A stretch of DNA of 64,000 nucleotides. It comes from Muricea muricata. Lineage: Eukaryota > Cnidaria > Anthozoa > Malacalcyonacea > Plexauridae. Location: contig OY979724.1 of NCBI GenBank assembly GCA_963855995.1, positions 7,945,032 through 8,009,031 of the forward strand, read 5' to 3'. Shown here in pieces: positions 31,951 to 44,306 of this stretch (position 1 is the first letter of the stretch; every line of letters begins with the position of its first letter). A model generated the notes under the pieces. That model saw only the letters and a program-made list of their open reading frames with translations, ran no database searches and was not told the origin of the DNA. Made by a program: the position numbers and the translations under genes.

Positions 31951-34831
31951 CTCAAGAGGAAAATTAACAACGAAAGTGTAGGAGGTGACAATACAGAGTC
32001 AAATACAACATTCCAAGGGGAAAGGACAGACTATATCGTCCCAAGAACAGACAGATAGAGGCGGGAATGAAGAATTGCATGCCACAGCAGAGTGGTGAGA
32101 GTTGCTCGATGCTGTTTAACCTTTATTGTATTAGCTGTGTATTAAACCAAATAATTACGGATTATACAAATACCAATAACCGATCCGAATTTACCTTAGA
32201 TTACCATTATAGTTCCTAAGTTGGTCTTACGAAAAAAAAAGTTGTTGTAGAGAGGAAAAAAATGGCCTTGTGCTATAATAGCGTTTAGTATGGCCAACAA
32301 TTTCGTTGAAAAGTTTACAAAATTCTCAGAAAAAATTGAAGGTTATTTCACACTTCTCCATCACTCAATGCAAAGAAATCTTGTTTCAAAGTGGCTATTT
32401 ATTATTCTTCTTAATATGTGGTGAATTTCTGAGTTGTGCCAAGACAGAGCAGTTTATAAACTGATGTAGGTTTAGCGTTACAGACGCATACCCAAAGTTA
32501 AAAAACACAGAGCAATGGAAACTCCGAAGAAATGTTTAAATAAAAACAATTGCTAAAGTCTATGTGTTGTCTTGTTTCGTATTGTTTAACGTTGTGAATG
32601 TTTCTGCAATGTGACATTTTCTAAAATAACTCGTTCATTGGTTTACCTCAGTCACTGATTGAATAATCCATTTTATTAATTGTAAGGCTCGTGTCCGTGA
32701 TACTACAGATTGTATCAGTGTATACGTATATGTATTCTTAGAAGGATAAAATTAAAAAGTCACTATTGCTGAATTACGCTACCCGGCCTTCTTCAGTTGC
32801 ACACTACAGGAGAACCTACTGTACAGCTTTGGCTATGTACACTTTTCAGGTTTTTGGTACAACGACAGATATTTTTACTTAAGACCACATTAGCTAAATA
32901 TTAACAAATTTAGGACATTTTTATCACTACATTCATATTTCTGGTTTGTTTCTTGATTTAACCCACCCTGTCAACTTTCCCTATGGGAGGAAACCGGAGT
33001 GCCCGGGGAAAACCCATGACTTTCGGTAGAGCGTTGACTGACTCTTTTCACACATAAGTCTCACGAGTCTGAAGTGAAGACCAAACCACTGATATGAATA
33101 AACCTGGTCACGCCTCTCGTGAAATCAAAGTTTGAAGCTCATCGCCGCCATCTTGGAACTCCTGGTCGAGTTTCCTTTGCTGGTGTGCTTAACCAGATTT
33201 TTCACTTTCTGTAATCTCCTTAAAGAGGCATGATCAGTGGAGGTTTTTTAAGCTTTGCTGCAGACCTTTAAATGAGTTACTGGCACGCTACGATATCGCG
33301 GGCTTTTGTTATTGTGTACATACTGTTTATTTTGTTTATGTTATTAAAACTAAAAATAATTTCAAAAATGCCTTGTTTAATACCAGTAGGAAACAGGTAT
33401 AATAATTAAAGATTCCCAAAGGATTGCTTTGTTATAAGGCGGATTAAAAAATAGTTTATCATATGTCCCAAACAAAATGGCCGCCAGCAGTGTGTTGATC
33501 CCCCCAACACTGGTGTGAGCAATAGCTGCCGTCATTTTCGATGCCACGAGAAAGGCCACCTTTGACATGGCTCTCAAAGTAAGCGAGTTAATAAATTGTC
33601 TGAATAAATAAGCCAAACCACGATTAGTGATGTCACGAAATATTGCTAAAAATCTGGCATTTTTCAGGTAATCTAACAACTCTGGCGTAGATAATTGCAG
33701 TTTATATCATGACTCATGAAAAAAGTAATTTGTTTTACAACTTGGAAATGCTGATTATCCACCATCTTGGTATTTCAGTTTCCTGGATGCGTCGTCATTG
33801 TAGAATTATTCATATCAGTACATCAAACTCGTGATCTGAACGGTGAATGGTGCTCTGAGGTAGCGCCACCGAAGCCCCAAATATATATATGAAACTATAG
33901 TCTAGTTCGCAGCAACGGCATTTGAAATACCCCCAATCAAACTTCAAGGAAGTGGAGAGGGTGCACTGCTAGATTTAGTAAACAAATCTCGTTCCTGGGG
34001 TTTCTTTCCACGCCCCTGACTTGCCTGAATGAGACCATGGTATCGCTGGTCATGTGAGCCGCCAAATTTTGGCGGATTTGCTTTTTAAACAAATATAAAC
34101 GTTTGTCTTTCTTTAGTGTTTTTAGTTAGCAACCAGTATCAAGCACAATGAATTTAAGACGATGTCTGGTTTAAATATTATTTATCAACAACCTTTTGGC
34201 TGCCAGTCTGCAGCCTTCAATGTATTTTCCATATGCATTATAGTATAATATACAATTATATAGTATAGCCCGCTGAAGGCCGCAGACTTAAAGCTGAAAG
34301 GCTGTTGAAAGAGAACGTCTAAAACTTATTACATAAGAAGTCAATAACAAATACAAAAACTTTGTGCGGAAGTGGTAATCACGATTAACTGAGCTGGATT
34401 GTAGTGCCATTAATTTTTCGTTGGCACACAAAAAATTCACGTTTCAATTTGGTAAATATAACTGTGACAAAACTCCTTCTAACATTGTGTGTAAGGTTTG
34501 AACGAAACTAATATTAATTTACTCGTTTATAGTTGTAACCGAATGCATTGACGATGTATATTTTGAAAACTTTACGTCCATTTTTAATATAAAACCTTTT
34601 TGGTAAAATAGCGCGACACTAACCCTTTAAAAATGATCTCTGTAGCTAATTAGTAAACTGCAGTGCTACCCCCCCCCCCTCCCTTCAATCAGGACGAAGA
34701 TTATACTAGGTAGAAATAACAGACATATCACGCTTATACAAAATATAGTTGTCAAGACAAAAAAACCATTTCATCATACCATAATTGATAAGTACCCAAT
34801 CACCATTTCCTTTCAAATGATGAACAATTTT
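31951..34831. other. Intergenic, repeat-like, no gene
   Basis: No supported gene. 32980-33030 has GGGAGGAAACCGGAGTGCCC and a CGGGGAAAACCC continuation, a dispersed sequence type that recurs in diverged form at 2360-2380. 34190-34305 contains an imperfect inverted repeat (GCTGCCAGTCTGCAGCCTTC against GAAGGCCGCAGACTTAAAGC). There is a C-tract at 34670. Confidence 0.45.
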
Positions 34832-35952
34832 CTACACTGGCGGTGGAATCCGATTTCCAAGAACAAATGGACTGCATTTCTCGCTCGATGCCGATGGTAA
34901 CGGACTTTCATCTGCTCTTGCTACGAGCTTCAGGTGTAGAACTACCTTTCTCGCCGCAAGGTTCGGGCAAAAATCAAAAACGTTCTCAACAGTCTGCTCG
35001 CTTTCCCCTTGCATCGTAGTGGCTGCAGGTATCCACGGTATCGGTCCAGGATCTTTCGCAATTAATTCCGGTATTGCCACTCCACCAACGAGCCCAAAGT
35101 TTATGCGAAGGTGTGAGCCGTCGTGGACGCCATAATCCTCTAGTTTGACGTTTCGCTTACCAATCGGTTTACAAGAATCACTTATGATTATGGTGGCTGC
35201 AGGACACCCAAACCGAGACGAAACCATCTGATGAAAGTCGATGTCAGTCACTTCCACAGTGCAAGTCGTTTGGTGAATTCGGCTGTCCCCAACATCAAAG
35301 GTGATTGTCATCTTAGGAACTTCTGGCGTAAAGGTCACCTGAATGTGGCCATTACCTTCAACATTCCTCTCGTCGATGCCAGAATCTGATGGGGCATCCT
35401 TTACAGCAAAGGACGTAAATTGGCTAGCGGTGTGACAAGGTCGATCCAATAAAACTTCTCCTCCTGCTTCTATAATCAAACCTAGGAAAATGATATGTCC
35501 GTCAATTGTTACGCGACATCGACATCTTTCACGATTGGAGTTGGTAATGACAAGTTTATAACGTTGCCCGCTCCGTACATACACGTACTCGTCTCCCTGG
35601 TCATTAACCATATGTTTCCTTTCCCTCCATGTACACGCAAACTGTAGCCAGAATTTTCAACGAAGTGTTGAGGTTTCGGTGCAAGGCGAGGTGCGCAAAA
35701 GCGTTCAACTTTACGAGCTAAATCTTCTCGTTTTAGCGATTTCAGCAATTTGCGAAGGAATCCGAGATTCCCAGGTACGATATGTCCTCCTCTTTGAAGT
35801 TCATTGATAAGTTGAGTTTTAGTTAAAGCTTCTATTTTTCCCGCCGGGAATATGCTCTGTAGAAGGTACGTTAGGTCCTTATGATTTGCGTCCGTCAACT
35901 CATTTGCAATATTCAACAGAAAGCTATGGAACTTGAAAGAGTCTTGGGCCAT
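34832..35952 (-). CDS. Death effector domain + unknown beta domain + ubiquitin-like protein (frame break)
   Basis: Single-exon gene. Frame 1 from the ATG at 35952 encodes a death effector domain at about residues 7-85 (FLLNIANELT, GFLRKLL, then REDL as the E/D-RxDL-like charge motif). After SGYSLRVHGG the frame must shift by one base near 35610-35625 to continue in EYVYVRSGQRYKLVITN, the domain shared with the paralogue at 40097-44233. A ubiquitin-like segment follows: KPIGKRNVKLEDYG, then HLRINFGLVGG. A conserved WIPAATTMQGESEQT linker and a tail ending RIPPPV complete it. DEDs act in caspase-8/FADD-type death signalling, so a cytosolic signalling role is inferred. A TATATA lies about 20 bp upstream of the ATG. 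The break may be an assembly error or a true lesion. Confidence 0.8.
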
Positions 35953-36843
35953 AATCTTATATGACTCGTCTATATAAGTTGGAGCACCAAAACGCGAACG
36001 TTAATGCACTAAAGTCTTCCTGCTCACGGCGAGTGTTAAAAAATAAATTGAGATGACTAAGAAATTGGGGAAATTCCCAGGGAAAGTCCCTTCGTAATCT
36101 GAAGTTACAATAATTTTCAACTTCGCTTTAAAACGCAGTGCCAAACCAAACCAAACCAAAGCACAGTATTTGTTTTTTCCTTATTCAACAACATAAACTG
36201 TACAAGAGATGTTGATAGTTCTAAATCTTACACAAACTAGTTTTTGAACGGATCAGTATTTTCCTTTCACTTTGTCCTACTTGACGTTAAAACAAATAAA
36301 AATATCATGTTAATTAGTTATGCAAACGCTTGCGCGATGCATGTAACCATGCCACCCTTCCCCCCCCCCCCCCCCCCAATTTTACTTCACGCTGATTAGT
36401 ACCTAACAGGTAGCGGAGAACGGTGCGGAGGGGGGGGGGCATGTCTGACCGATGTAAAGCAAAAGAGCAGTTCAATACAACATCTTCACGATTTAACTAA
36501 CCTAAGATGGTGAGTGTGACAAGGTCGTTGTGAAAAGTCTATTGCAACAAAAAATATTACAAGATTGACGATAACTTGTAGCAATATTTTTATACTGCAT
36601 TAAACTTGTTTGGAATTTTTCCTAAAAGTATTACTTGTGCAAAGTTACACGCTGCAGATACAACTTGTTGATGATTTTGGATATCTTAGTGGTAAAAACT
36701 GATTAATTGGAGAGATCTCATTTGTCCTGGACTTTAAATCAATTCAAAACACACGTATGTGACCACACTGGCGCTAGAGAAATTTAGATATACTTAAAAC
36801 TGTTGCCTATCTTTGTTTCGTTACCGTATAGCCTACTTGAGTA
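35953..36843. other. Upstream of the DED/Ubl gene; no other gene
   Basis: CTATATAAG at about 35970-35978 (TATATA on the minus strand) is a plausible TATA box. CCAAACCAAACCAAACC at 36142-36158 and C/G homopolymers at 36361 and 36430 are simple repeats. Confidence 0.4.
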
Positions 36844-37388
36844 GTGATACCCCCATATATCAATCGTGGTTTTAATCTAAGAAGACACGAGAGTGAGTAT
36901 TGTCCCCTACAAGATCATAATTTATCAATAGAAACTGACTCTGATGAAAATGCCGAAATGAGCACAAAGAGAATAAATGCGGACACTGACGACATCGCCA
37001 CAGAAAGGGATTTGGACAATTCAGACAACACAGATGACGAGCAAGAGTTGGGAGAAGACCTTTGAAAATAGAAGCAGAAGAATAAAACCTGGCAGAATTT
37101 GAAGAGTTACAGCAGAACTTTACTGCAGATGGTCTTGGAAAAAAGAGGCTAAGGACAAAGCATATTTAACCATTTTACCAAAGCTTCGAGAACACCTACA
37201 GTAGGTTTATCTTGACCGCCTGTTGTGGATCGCACAATGCACAAAACCCAATACACAAACAGATTATGACAACGAAAGGTGCTTTTGTAAACGATGATAA
37301 CTTTGACCCAAAGGAAACCTTTGAGGCAGTTATTGGTCAAAAAATTTTTTTAATAAAACAAGTCTTCAGTGGCACGCGTCCTACTGAT
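36844..37388 (+). pseudogene. Relic of transposon-associated C2H2-type protein
   Basis: Begins with GFNLRRHESEYC (the second half of a C2H2 finger), then an acidic Asp/Glu-rich segment, then in other frames AKDKAYLTILPKLREHL and NPIHKQIMTTKGAF followed by an FDPKETFEAVIGQKIFLIKQ-like end. I recognise this order from repeated cnidarian ORFs that couple one finger to a helical region, but cannot name the family. At least two frameshifts. Confidence 0.5.
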
Positions 37389-37414
37389 ACGGTTTGAAAT
37401 GATATTTAGCAAAA

Positions 37415-37590
37415 ATAAAACATTTTCCGTGTTGATATGCAGTTATATCAACACGAGTGGAATTGGGAAAACGAGAAATTGTATGGAAACACGACGCCTG
37501 AAGAGCGGAGTGTTTTCATACAATTTCGAATTTTCCCGACTTCCACGAGTGTTGATATAACTGTATATCAATACGGAAAAAATGTTTTAT
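37415..37590. repeat. Fold-back element 1 (GTTGATATAA arms)
   Basis: AAAACATTTTCCGTGTTGAT pairs with ATCAATACGGAAAAAATGTT at the far end. Inner arms TATATCAACACGAGTGGAA and the inverse are also paired. It carries no gene. Confidence 0.7.
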
Positions 37591-37597
37591 ATTTGTT

Positions 37598-37748
37598 TTA
37601 TAATATAGCAATGCCAAAAGCCCGAAGGATACGAAAAATTTCCGTGTTTACAAGTGGCGGGAAATTTTTCGTGTTTACATTGAATTATGTAAACACAGCT
37701 CTTAATTAACCAATCAGCGTTCAGGATTCACAAATGCTATATTATAAT
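37598..37748. repeat. Fold-back element 2
   Basis: TTATAATATAGCA at the left is exactly inverted at the right (TGCTATATTATAA). Inside, GAAAAATTTCCGTGTTTACA is inverted at GGGAAATTTTTCGTGTTTAC and neighbours. An ACCAATCAGCG CCAAT-type motif lies near the right end. Confidence 0.6.
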
Positions 37749-38916
37749 GAATATTATTATTCCTGTAGCAACATACTCACACAGGAATAACGACGTATTT
37801 GAAGTAATCGGACGAAGTCGGGCCTAAGAGAGTCATACAGAAAGCTTGTGGCTTGGAGAAAATTTTCAAACACTCAAACACCTTGGTTAAATGAAGAGTT
37901 ACGCCATGGGTCGCACGCGAAGAAACTGCGATGTAGGAGTACCAATCTTGCCAGACTGTGAAATTATCACGCCCAAGTTCACATGATGGATACTGAAGAA
38001 CGAAAAAAATGGTTAAAATGGAGTAAAACGATCAAAAGATAAAGATGCAAACAAAAAAGAGATAAACATGGCAAACACTTTAAAGCTACTTTAAAGAGAC
38101 TAATAAACCTGCAGGAGGAAATTTTATCACTTTTAAGAGCACAAAGGAATCATATAAAGAAAAAAAGTACAATACTATAGTCAATACGTTAACACACTGG
38201 TGAAAATTACTAAGCTAATAAATAATATATCAACCTTTGTAAAAATATTTGACGGAATAAATGAATTTTAAAACGAAATTTATGTTGATACATTCCGCAA
38301 TCAGGCCTGCAACACATGATTTCGCTAATGTACAAGTTAATAACTTTCGATTACGCAAACTCGGACGTGTTAGTCGCCTCTTAATTACCTGCACTTGGCA
38401 ACACATATAGGAACGATATAAGAGCCAGTTACGTACAAAACATTGTAGACTGTGGAAGTCAATAGTGAAAAATGAATCGTATTTTTGGAACACAATCTTT
38501 CGAAAACGTCAAAGTTTGCTGATCGAGTAAATTTATCATATCGCATGTTATATTCCACAATTCTACTAGTTCTTCGCTAAACACGTGGAGCTCAATTTAT
38601 CGCACAACTCCTTGTCTGACCGATCTACATTTTGCCTTCTGATATAATGTCGGGGAGCTGGATTTGATTTGGACCAGAGACTGCACACATCTTACATTCC
38701 TTTTCTAATCCTTCCCCGCTTCATCAGCACGTTATTTTACTGTAAATGTTGTGACTAAGCTCTAATGCTTTCACTGCGAACAAGACTTGAATCATCAGAA
38801 TCATTTGAACACGCTGCTCAATAAATTGGTCTAAAATACTCCGTGTTACTTGACAACAGTAAATGATTAAATCTGCATGAAATATTTATATATACATCCT
38901 ATTTACCCAACTGATT
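37749..38916. pseudogene. Possible LINE endonuclease/RT linker remnant, otherwise empty
   Basis: A plus-strand piece at about 37878-38060 reads TPWLNEELRHGSHAKKLRCR, then EERKKWLKWSKTIKR with stops. The PWLNEELR start resembles the linker between endonuclease and RT in LINEs. Nothing else is recognised to 38916. Confidence 0.3.
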
Positions 38917-38987
38917 CCTCGGTAGTATAGTGGTGAGTATCGCCTGTCACGCGGGAGACGAGGTTTGATTCCCCGCAAAATTAAATC
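38917..38987 (+). tRNA. tRNA-Asp(GTC) pseudogene
   Basis: TCCTCGGTAGTATAGTGGTG matches the 5' half of eukaryotic tRNA-Asp. The anticodon loop CTGTCAC carries GTC (38946-38948), and the T loop GGTTTGATTCCCC is recognisable. The anticodon stem is shortened by about three bases, and the 3' acceptor strand (expected to pair with TCCTCGG) is replaced by GCAAAATTA. It is therefore a pseudogene or tRNA-derived SINE head. Confidence 0.7.
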
Positions 38988-40096
38988 TTAATCCAAGCCC
39001 TAAATCTAATCAAATCTTTAAATTTTCAATCCATCAAAGTTAAAATCATAGGTTAAAACATGATAAATAAAACGATGGTTAGGGTTAGGGTTTCATATCA
39101 CTCTGTGCTTCAAGTGATTTTCGTAACTCAGAGAAACATCACAGACAAAACAGACAATATTTACAAGGTGCATGTTTTTAAAAATGATAAAAGTGTTTGA
39201 ATACGTTCAATCTACAAATAAGTGTCAAACTAAAACTATTATTTACAACTGTCGCATTATGTGACGGATAAAATGTTTTAAAACACCCCGCATAACATAT
39301 TTCAAGAAAAGCTTGAGATATTAGATACACCTTTTCCAGAAAATGGTCTGAAAACCTGGTTTCAAAGCTGTAGATCTTCTAATTTGTAAATTACAAGATC
39401 TTTGTGTGATGTTAAAACGTACCCACCATAACGCCCATAATCAAATCTTTTGTCTCAAATTCATTAAACATTAGGGATTGTTGTTGCACCCCTTAGTTAA
39501 CTGGATGATTGCTACATTGTACTTTATAATTTTAATGATTGAGCTCAATCACATTAAAAACAATGTCAATGAGCTTAATCAGAATTCCTGGATGGCCAAT
39601 CCATGCACTCATTGACAAATTATACACTAAGACAAGAACCTACAACATACAACCATAGATATCTCATATACACTAGATAGCACATCTGTATCTCAAAAAG
39701 TTGAGCCAAAAATCTCAGCGGTATCCCCTCATAACAATAGGCGGCGGCCATATTGATCGTTCCCACTCATCAAAAAAATGTTACACAAAACACTATACTT
39801 TTCTGCATTTGTGTATTAAATACTTTTTAGCTGCATAAAAGAGGATTTATTGTCAACTCTGTCCATTTTCGCAATACAAAATAGTACAAAATACACAAAT
39901 TATCATGCTCCGTGTCAACTCTGTGGGAACGACCAGCGCCTGCGATCCCGCTTCAATTTTCGCCTGCCCACAGCGTGGGATGCACCATCTAGTGTATATG
40001 AGATTAAACATACATATATACTGAAAGTTTTAGATGCTTGTACGTACGGGAGGCTATTTCGACTGAGCTACATATAAAACTGCTATTGTAAGCTAT
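38988..40096. other. Intergenic, no gene
   Basis: A short GTTAGGGTTAGGG sequence lies at 39078-39091. No supported coding region. Confidence 0.4.
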
Positions 40097-43000
40097 TCAC
40101 CAGTGTGCCACTGGAGGTGGGATGAGAGTTCTTCTTGCTAACGGAGTACATTCTTCATCTGTAGATGGCGGATTGTCGTCTGCCCTTGCAACAAGCCTCA
40201 GGTACAAGGTGGTTGATATATTTTCATCTGGTACGAAATCAGACTGTGTGCTACCGGCATAGGTCTGTTCGCTCTCCCCTTGCAATGTCGTAGCGCCAGG
40301 GATCCATTTTGGAGCATCGTTATCGTTGTCGCTTTCCTGGATTACTACAGATGGTGGAACATGTATGCCTCCCCCAGTAAGTCCAAACTTGATTTCCACA
40401 CGCGACCAATGCGTAATATCTGGATAGGGAATAAACAATAATTGAAATTAACAAAAGTCTATTTAAAGTTGGAGATTTCTAAGAGAGTGCGCCTACTATA
40501 AGTAGGTATTGTTGATAGCGAGGTTTTGGTATTGAAGCATGCTGTGTAAAGGCAGCACTGACTGTGTATGTCAATTTATGACTATTACAGTTTACGATTG
40601 TAGTTAATTCGTCAAATTTTATGCTTATTTCTAGAAATTGACATTGTTTTCCCACTACGCTAATTGGTCAACGTGCCATTTGAACGATTTTCTATTTTCG
40701 TTCTTCAATGTGCTTGGTTAGTGTTGTCTTAGTGGCCCACTTATAGTAGACACTGCAATACGAAGTTTACAAATATAGCAACAGGAAATACATAATCATG
40801 TTGATCATTGCTTGTCAATATTAGAACGTTGTTGTAACAAACTGGACAAAATTAATGTTCCTGCAATGTGTTAAAAGTTTCTTAACAATACTGCATGATC
40901 ATCGGTGAATAAACATCTGATTGGCTGAACGATAGATTAAGGTAGCGGTAGAGCTATTGGAAGCCAGATCTGAACCTCTCTATTCTTAATTGGGTCCGGG
41001 TTTCACCTTTAAACGAATTACTGGCCAGAATATCTAATGACATCGCAAGTTTGAAAAATTCTAGACAGGATATTCGGATTATTTAGTCGTAGGCGTAGCA
41101 ATCCTGAACTACACCTGTCCAATAGGGTTTGTCTTAGATCTCGGTCTCTCCTTCCCAGTCCACTACGTGCGTGGTGATCTCCTTAGTTGGATCCGATTTG
41201 ACAGTTAAAATTAAGTTATTTAATAATGGTAATAATATACAAGGAAATGTTTCTGGGCTGTGATTGGTTGATTCGAGTGCAGTTAATCCCAAACATCACC
41301 CAAAACAGTGCAAAAATCTGTAACACAGTGTAAAAATCTGTAACAACAGTGCAAAAATCTGTAACAACAGTGCAAAAATCTGTAACAACAGTGCAAAAAT
41401 CTGTAATAAGCTCTTTGAGCGATGGGATTTACTCGCAGAAAAACCAAAAATATGGCGGCCGAATTTTCACGTTTGCTTAAAGATTTCGTCGAAATTTCAA
41501 CACAATTTGGGATTCTGCTCTGAAAATTATGATCACAAAACAAACTCTAAAGTATGCTGGAACTTTGTACATAAAATTTTTAGCCATGGCTTTTATAAAC
41601 ATGAATTTTTTAAGCGAAGAAATTCGAGAATGAGTGCACTTGCATAATGCGAAGTTGTAAGTACAAAATGCTTGTTTGAACATTTCCTTTTTATATTATT
41701 AATAAGTAATAGTATAATTTCTCGTGCAATTACGGAAAACAAGCACTCGTGAGTTTTTAAAAACCGCAAATAGCGCTCGTCCTTCGGACTCGCGCTATTT
41801 TGCAGTTTTTAAAAACTCACTCGTGCTTGTTTATCCGTAATTGCACTCGAAATTATATTATTACCTATACTAATTGCACTGAATGGAGTGCAATTTAGTT
41901 ATCATTCGGTCACAAAATAAAACTCCTATAGTTAGTCGTGTTCGAAAATCTGCGACTACAGAATCATACAACAAAATCATGTTCATTAAAAGTGCTTAAA
42001 AAATTGGCAGTTTATATTTAAAAAAAAGAAAACTTATATATTTTTGGCAAGGTTTCAGATCATTATATTTTGCAATTAGTTGACGTTGAAATTTTAGGAT
42101 GAGTTTGGTCGAAACAAGTTTTTGCATGATGAAATCTGCATGAGGAACTTTAGATTTCTGGCACGATGCCTCAGATGCCTCCATGTATTGACGGCGTTTT
42201 CCCCCGAAAACGGCATTATGACGTGTGTCTTATGTCAACGCGTCAAGATCGCACTGCTCCTCCACTCTCCTCCACTGAGGCTTTTTTGATCTCTTAAACT
42301 AGCACCTCCTTACTAGTCTTACATGACTTTTCTACAGATAATGAGGGCTGCTCCTCCGGAAAAGAGCTGGCTCCACTCAGGAAATTTCTCCTCAAGCTTA
42401 GGACAGAATTAGCCTGAATTAATTGCCTCAAAAGCAAATATCTTAACAATACTGCATGATCATCGTTGAATATTTTTTGTACAGTAAGGGCTTGTTCAGG
42501 TGGCTATAGGTGGACAACATTTGAAAAACTAAAAGTAAAACGTATTTTGCAAAGCATTGACAAATAATAGCGTCATTAAGAATGTTTGCTGTGCTTGGTA
42601 TAATTACTGTTTTAAGCCCATATTTGCTATAAACGTGACTTTGAGGGACTTGTTTTCCCGGCTGAGGTTTCCTTTAAGACGTTGCCTTTCTTGGCATTGA
42701 CACCAAAGGAGCGATTTCTTAAAGTCGAGCATTTCGAAGACATAACGTCATTTTAGCTGAACTAAGCAAATTTCAAAAGGCTTAATAAGAAGACAGATTT
42801 ACCAATTTGCTGGAGGCATGAAATACGTAATAGGGAGCTATTTAGATTTGACAGACTACTGCTGCCAAGCAAAAGCCGTGTGAAGTGACGCCTTCTAAGG
42901 AAATAAACTAATAAAGTTCAAGCAGAGACGAGCAAACATTTGCTCATTTATTACTTCCCCTCCCCGCGCTTCGAAGTTTGTTATTTGTAAACTCGCTGAC

Positions 43001-44233
43001 GTGGCCATGCATTACGGATTTACGGTAACAGAGGTAGTCGATGATTATGGCACAAATAGCGATCGAATTACCGTAGCCTGGCCATAGACGGAGTAACCAT
43101 TTTTTACTAAAACTTTGATTGCTCTTTTTATAAACAAAATAGTATCAGCGAGATCATATCAATAGACAATAATATACCACTGGTATTGCGAGTGCTGTCA
43201 TTTGATTGATGACGCTGCTCGCTAAAAATGGCTAAAAAAATTCTTTATGATTCTGCTCGAACAATTAGATTATATGGCTCTCTATAAATTCTTGAGATTG
43301 TAATCTAATTGTAAAATATATAATCATCACGCGCTTATGAGTAATCATGCGCAATTATAAAAAAGTTCATACCATATTCGGTAAGTTTGATGTTTCGTTG
43401 ACCAATGGGTTTGAAGCCAAAATGAACAGAAAATGTCGTCGCTTCATCGAAATGGAACGCGGACGAAATCATCTTGCGAAGTCCAACATCTGTTGTCTGA
43501 TTTGAGCACGGCAACGATATTTTCTGCCAAAATCCGTCGCCTGCACGACAGTCAATATTCATGTCGGGTCGTTCCGGGGTAAATGTAACTTCGACGAGAC
43601 CATTGTCGCTTCTCCACTTGTTCACACCAGATCCTGGCGGTGTATGCTCGACGGCGAAGAATTTGAATTTGCCGTTGCGCTGATAGGGTCGCTCATGGTT
43701 AGGCTTTGGCGAGGGTTGATAATCGACCCAGGACAGACCACATGCCCATCGATTTTTATTGTGCAACGACATCTATTCAAATTTAAATTCTTCACAACCA
43801 GTGCATAACTGCCGCCGCTTTTCACTTCAACGTACTCCCCTACGAACTCCTTATTAAAGTGCTGTCCTCCCTTTATATGCAAATAGTAGCCATCCATTTT
43901 GAGATAGTTTTTAATAGGCAGCTTTGCGACAGCTTTGGACGCCGAAACTCCGCACGAACCGTCGAAGACATTGAGCATAGACACCAAATCGCGCTCCTGG
44001 CACATTTCTAGCAACTCCCGAAGCTTTTCCAAGTTCTCGGGTCCCACAAGCTCGCGTTTCTCGAGTTCTTTGAAGAGATTCAACGGAGTTTTAAGCTTCT
44101 CCATGGACGCACTCGGAATCTCGTCACGTAAGGCATACTTCAATTTCTCAAAGATGCTGTTTGTTATTTCGTTGACAAGCTTTAATATGAATCTGGTGTA
44201 TTCTTTCTTTTGGACACGAGCGGCACTCGACAT
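40097..44233 (-). CDS. Death effector domain + unknown beta domain + ubiquitin-like protein, paralogue 2 (two exons, frame break)
   Basis: Exon 1 runs 44233-43373 and exon 2 40419-40097. Both boundaries are consensus (ATG|GTATGA, CCAG|ATATT) and phase-consistent (phase 1). The start is MSSAARVQKKEYT, with a TATATAAAAG box at 44306-44297, about 64 bp upstream. Residues about 9-90 form a DED (FILKLVNEIT, LEKLRELLEMCQERDL). Then comes the shared domain (EYVEVKSGGSYALVVKN, RCRCTIKIDGHVVC), whose frame breaks by one base near 43690-43705 before RPYQRNGKFKFFAVE. The ubiquitin-like part spans the splice (FKPIGQRNIKLTEY, then VEIKFGLTGG). The WIPGATTLQGESEQT linker and a Pro-rich end follow. Death-domain-type signalling is inferred. 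Confidence 0.8.
41305..41407. repeat. 21-bp tandem repeat x5
   Basis: The unit ACAGTGCAAAAATCTGTAACA is repeated about five times with few changes. Confidence 0.92.
41707..41862. repeat. Fold-back element with near-perfect arms
   Basis: TAATAGTATAATTTCTCGTG is inverted at the right end (CACTCGAAATTATATTATTA). Inner arms GTGAGTTTTTAAAAACCGCA pair with TGCAGTTTTTAAAAACTCAC. The loop GCGCTCGTCCTTCGGACTCG folds back too. Likely a MITE. Confidence 0.8.
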
Positions 44234-44296
44234 TTTCAAAAAACAAGCCAACACTGGTTAGTTGCCAGCAATGTATCGTTATTCAGTGATTAGCTA

Positions 44297-44306
44297 CTTT
44301 TATATA
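44297..44306 (-). promoter_or_regulatory. TATA box of DED/Ubl paralogue 2
   Basis: TATATAAAAG on the minus strand, about 64 bp before the ATG at 44233. This distance allows a leader of roughly 30-35 bases. Confidence 0.6.

Larger units (their letters stand above)
40420..43372. other. Intron of DED/Ubl paralogue 2
   Basis: A 2.95-kb intron with a 21-bp tandem repeat, a fold-back element and no recognised gene. The sister gene at 34832-35952 lacks this intron. Confidence 0.7.

Noticed and set aside
33377-33679. 100-codon hydrophobic minus-strand frame
   Set aside because: No start context, homology or splice evidence; likely chance.
35600-35640. Programmed -1 frameshifting in the DED gene
   Set aside because: The GGGAAAGGAAAC run is not in the X-XXY-YYZ register relative to the zero frame, and the paralogue breaks at a different place. 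Left as a possible sequencing indel.
38917-38987. Working tRNA-Asp
   Set aside because: Shortened anticodon stem and no matching 3' acceptor strand.
41305-41407. CRISPR-like array
   Set aside because: Direct head-to-tail 21-bp units without spacers, in an animal genome.
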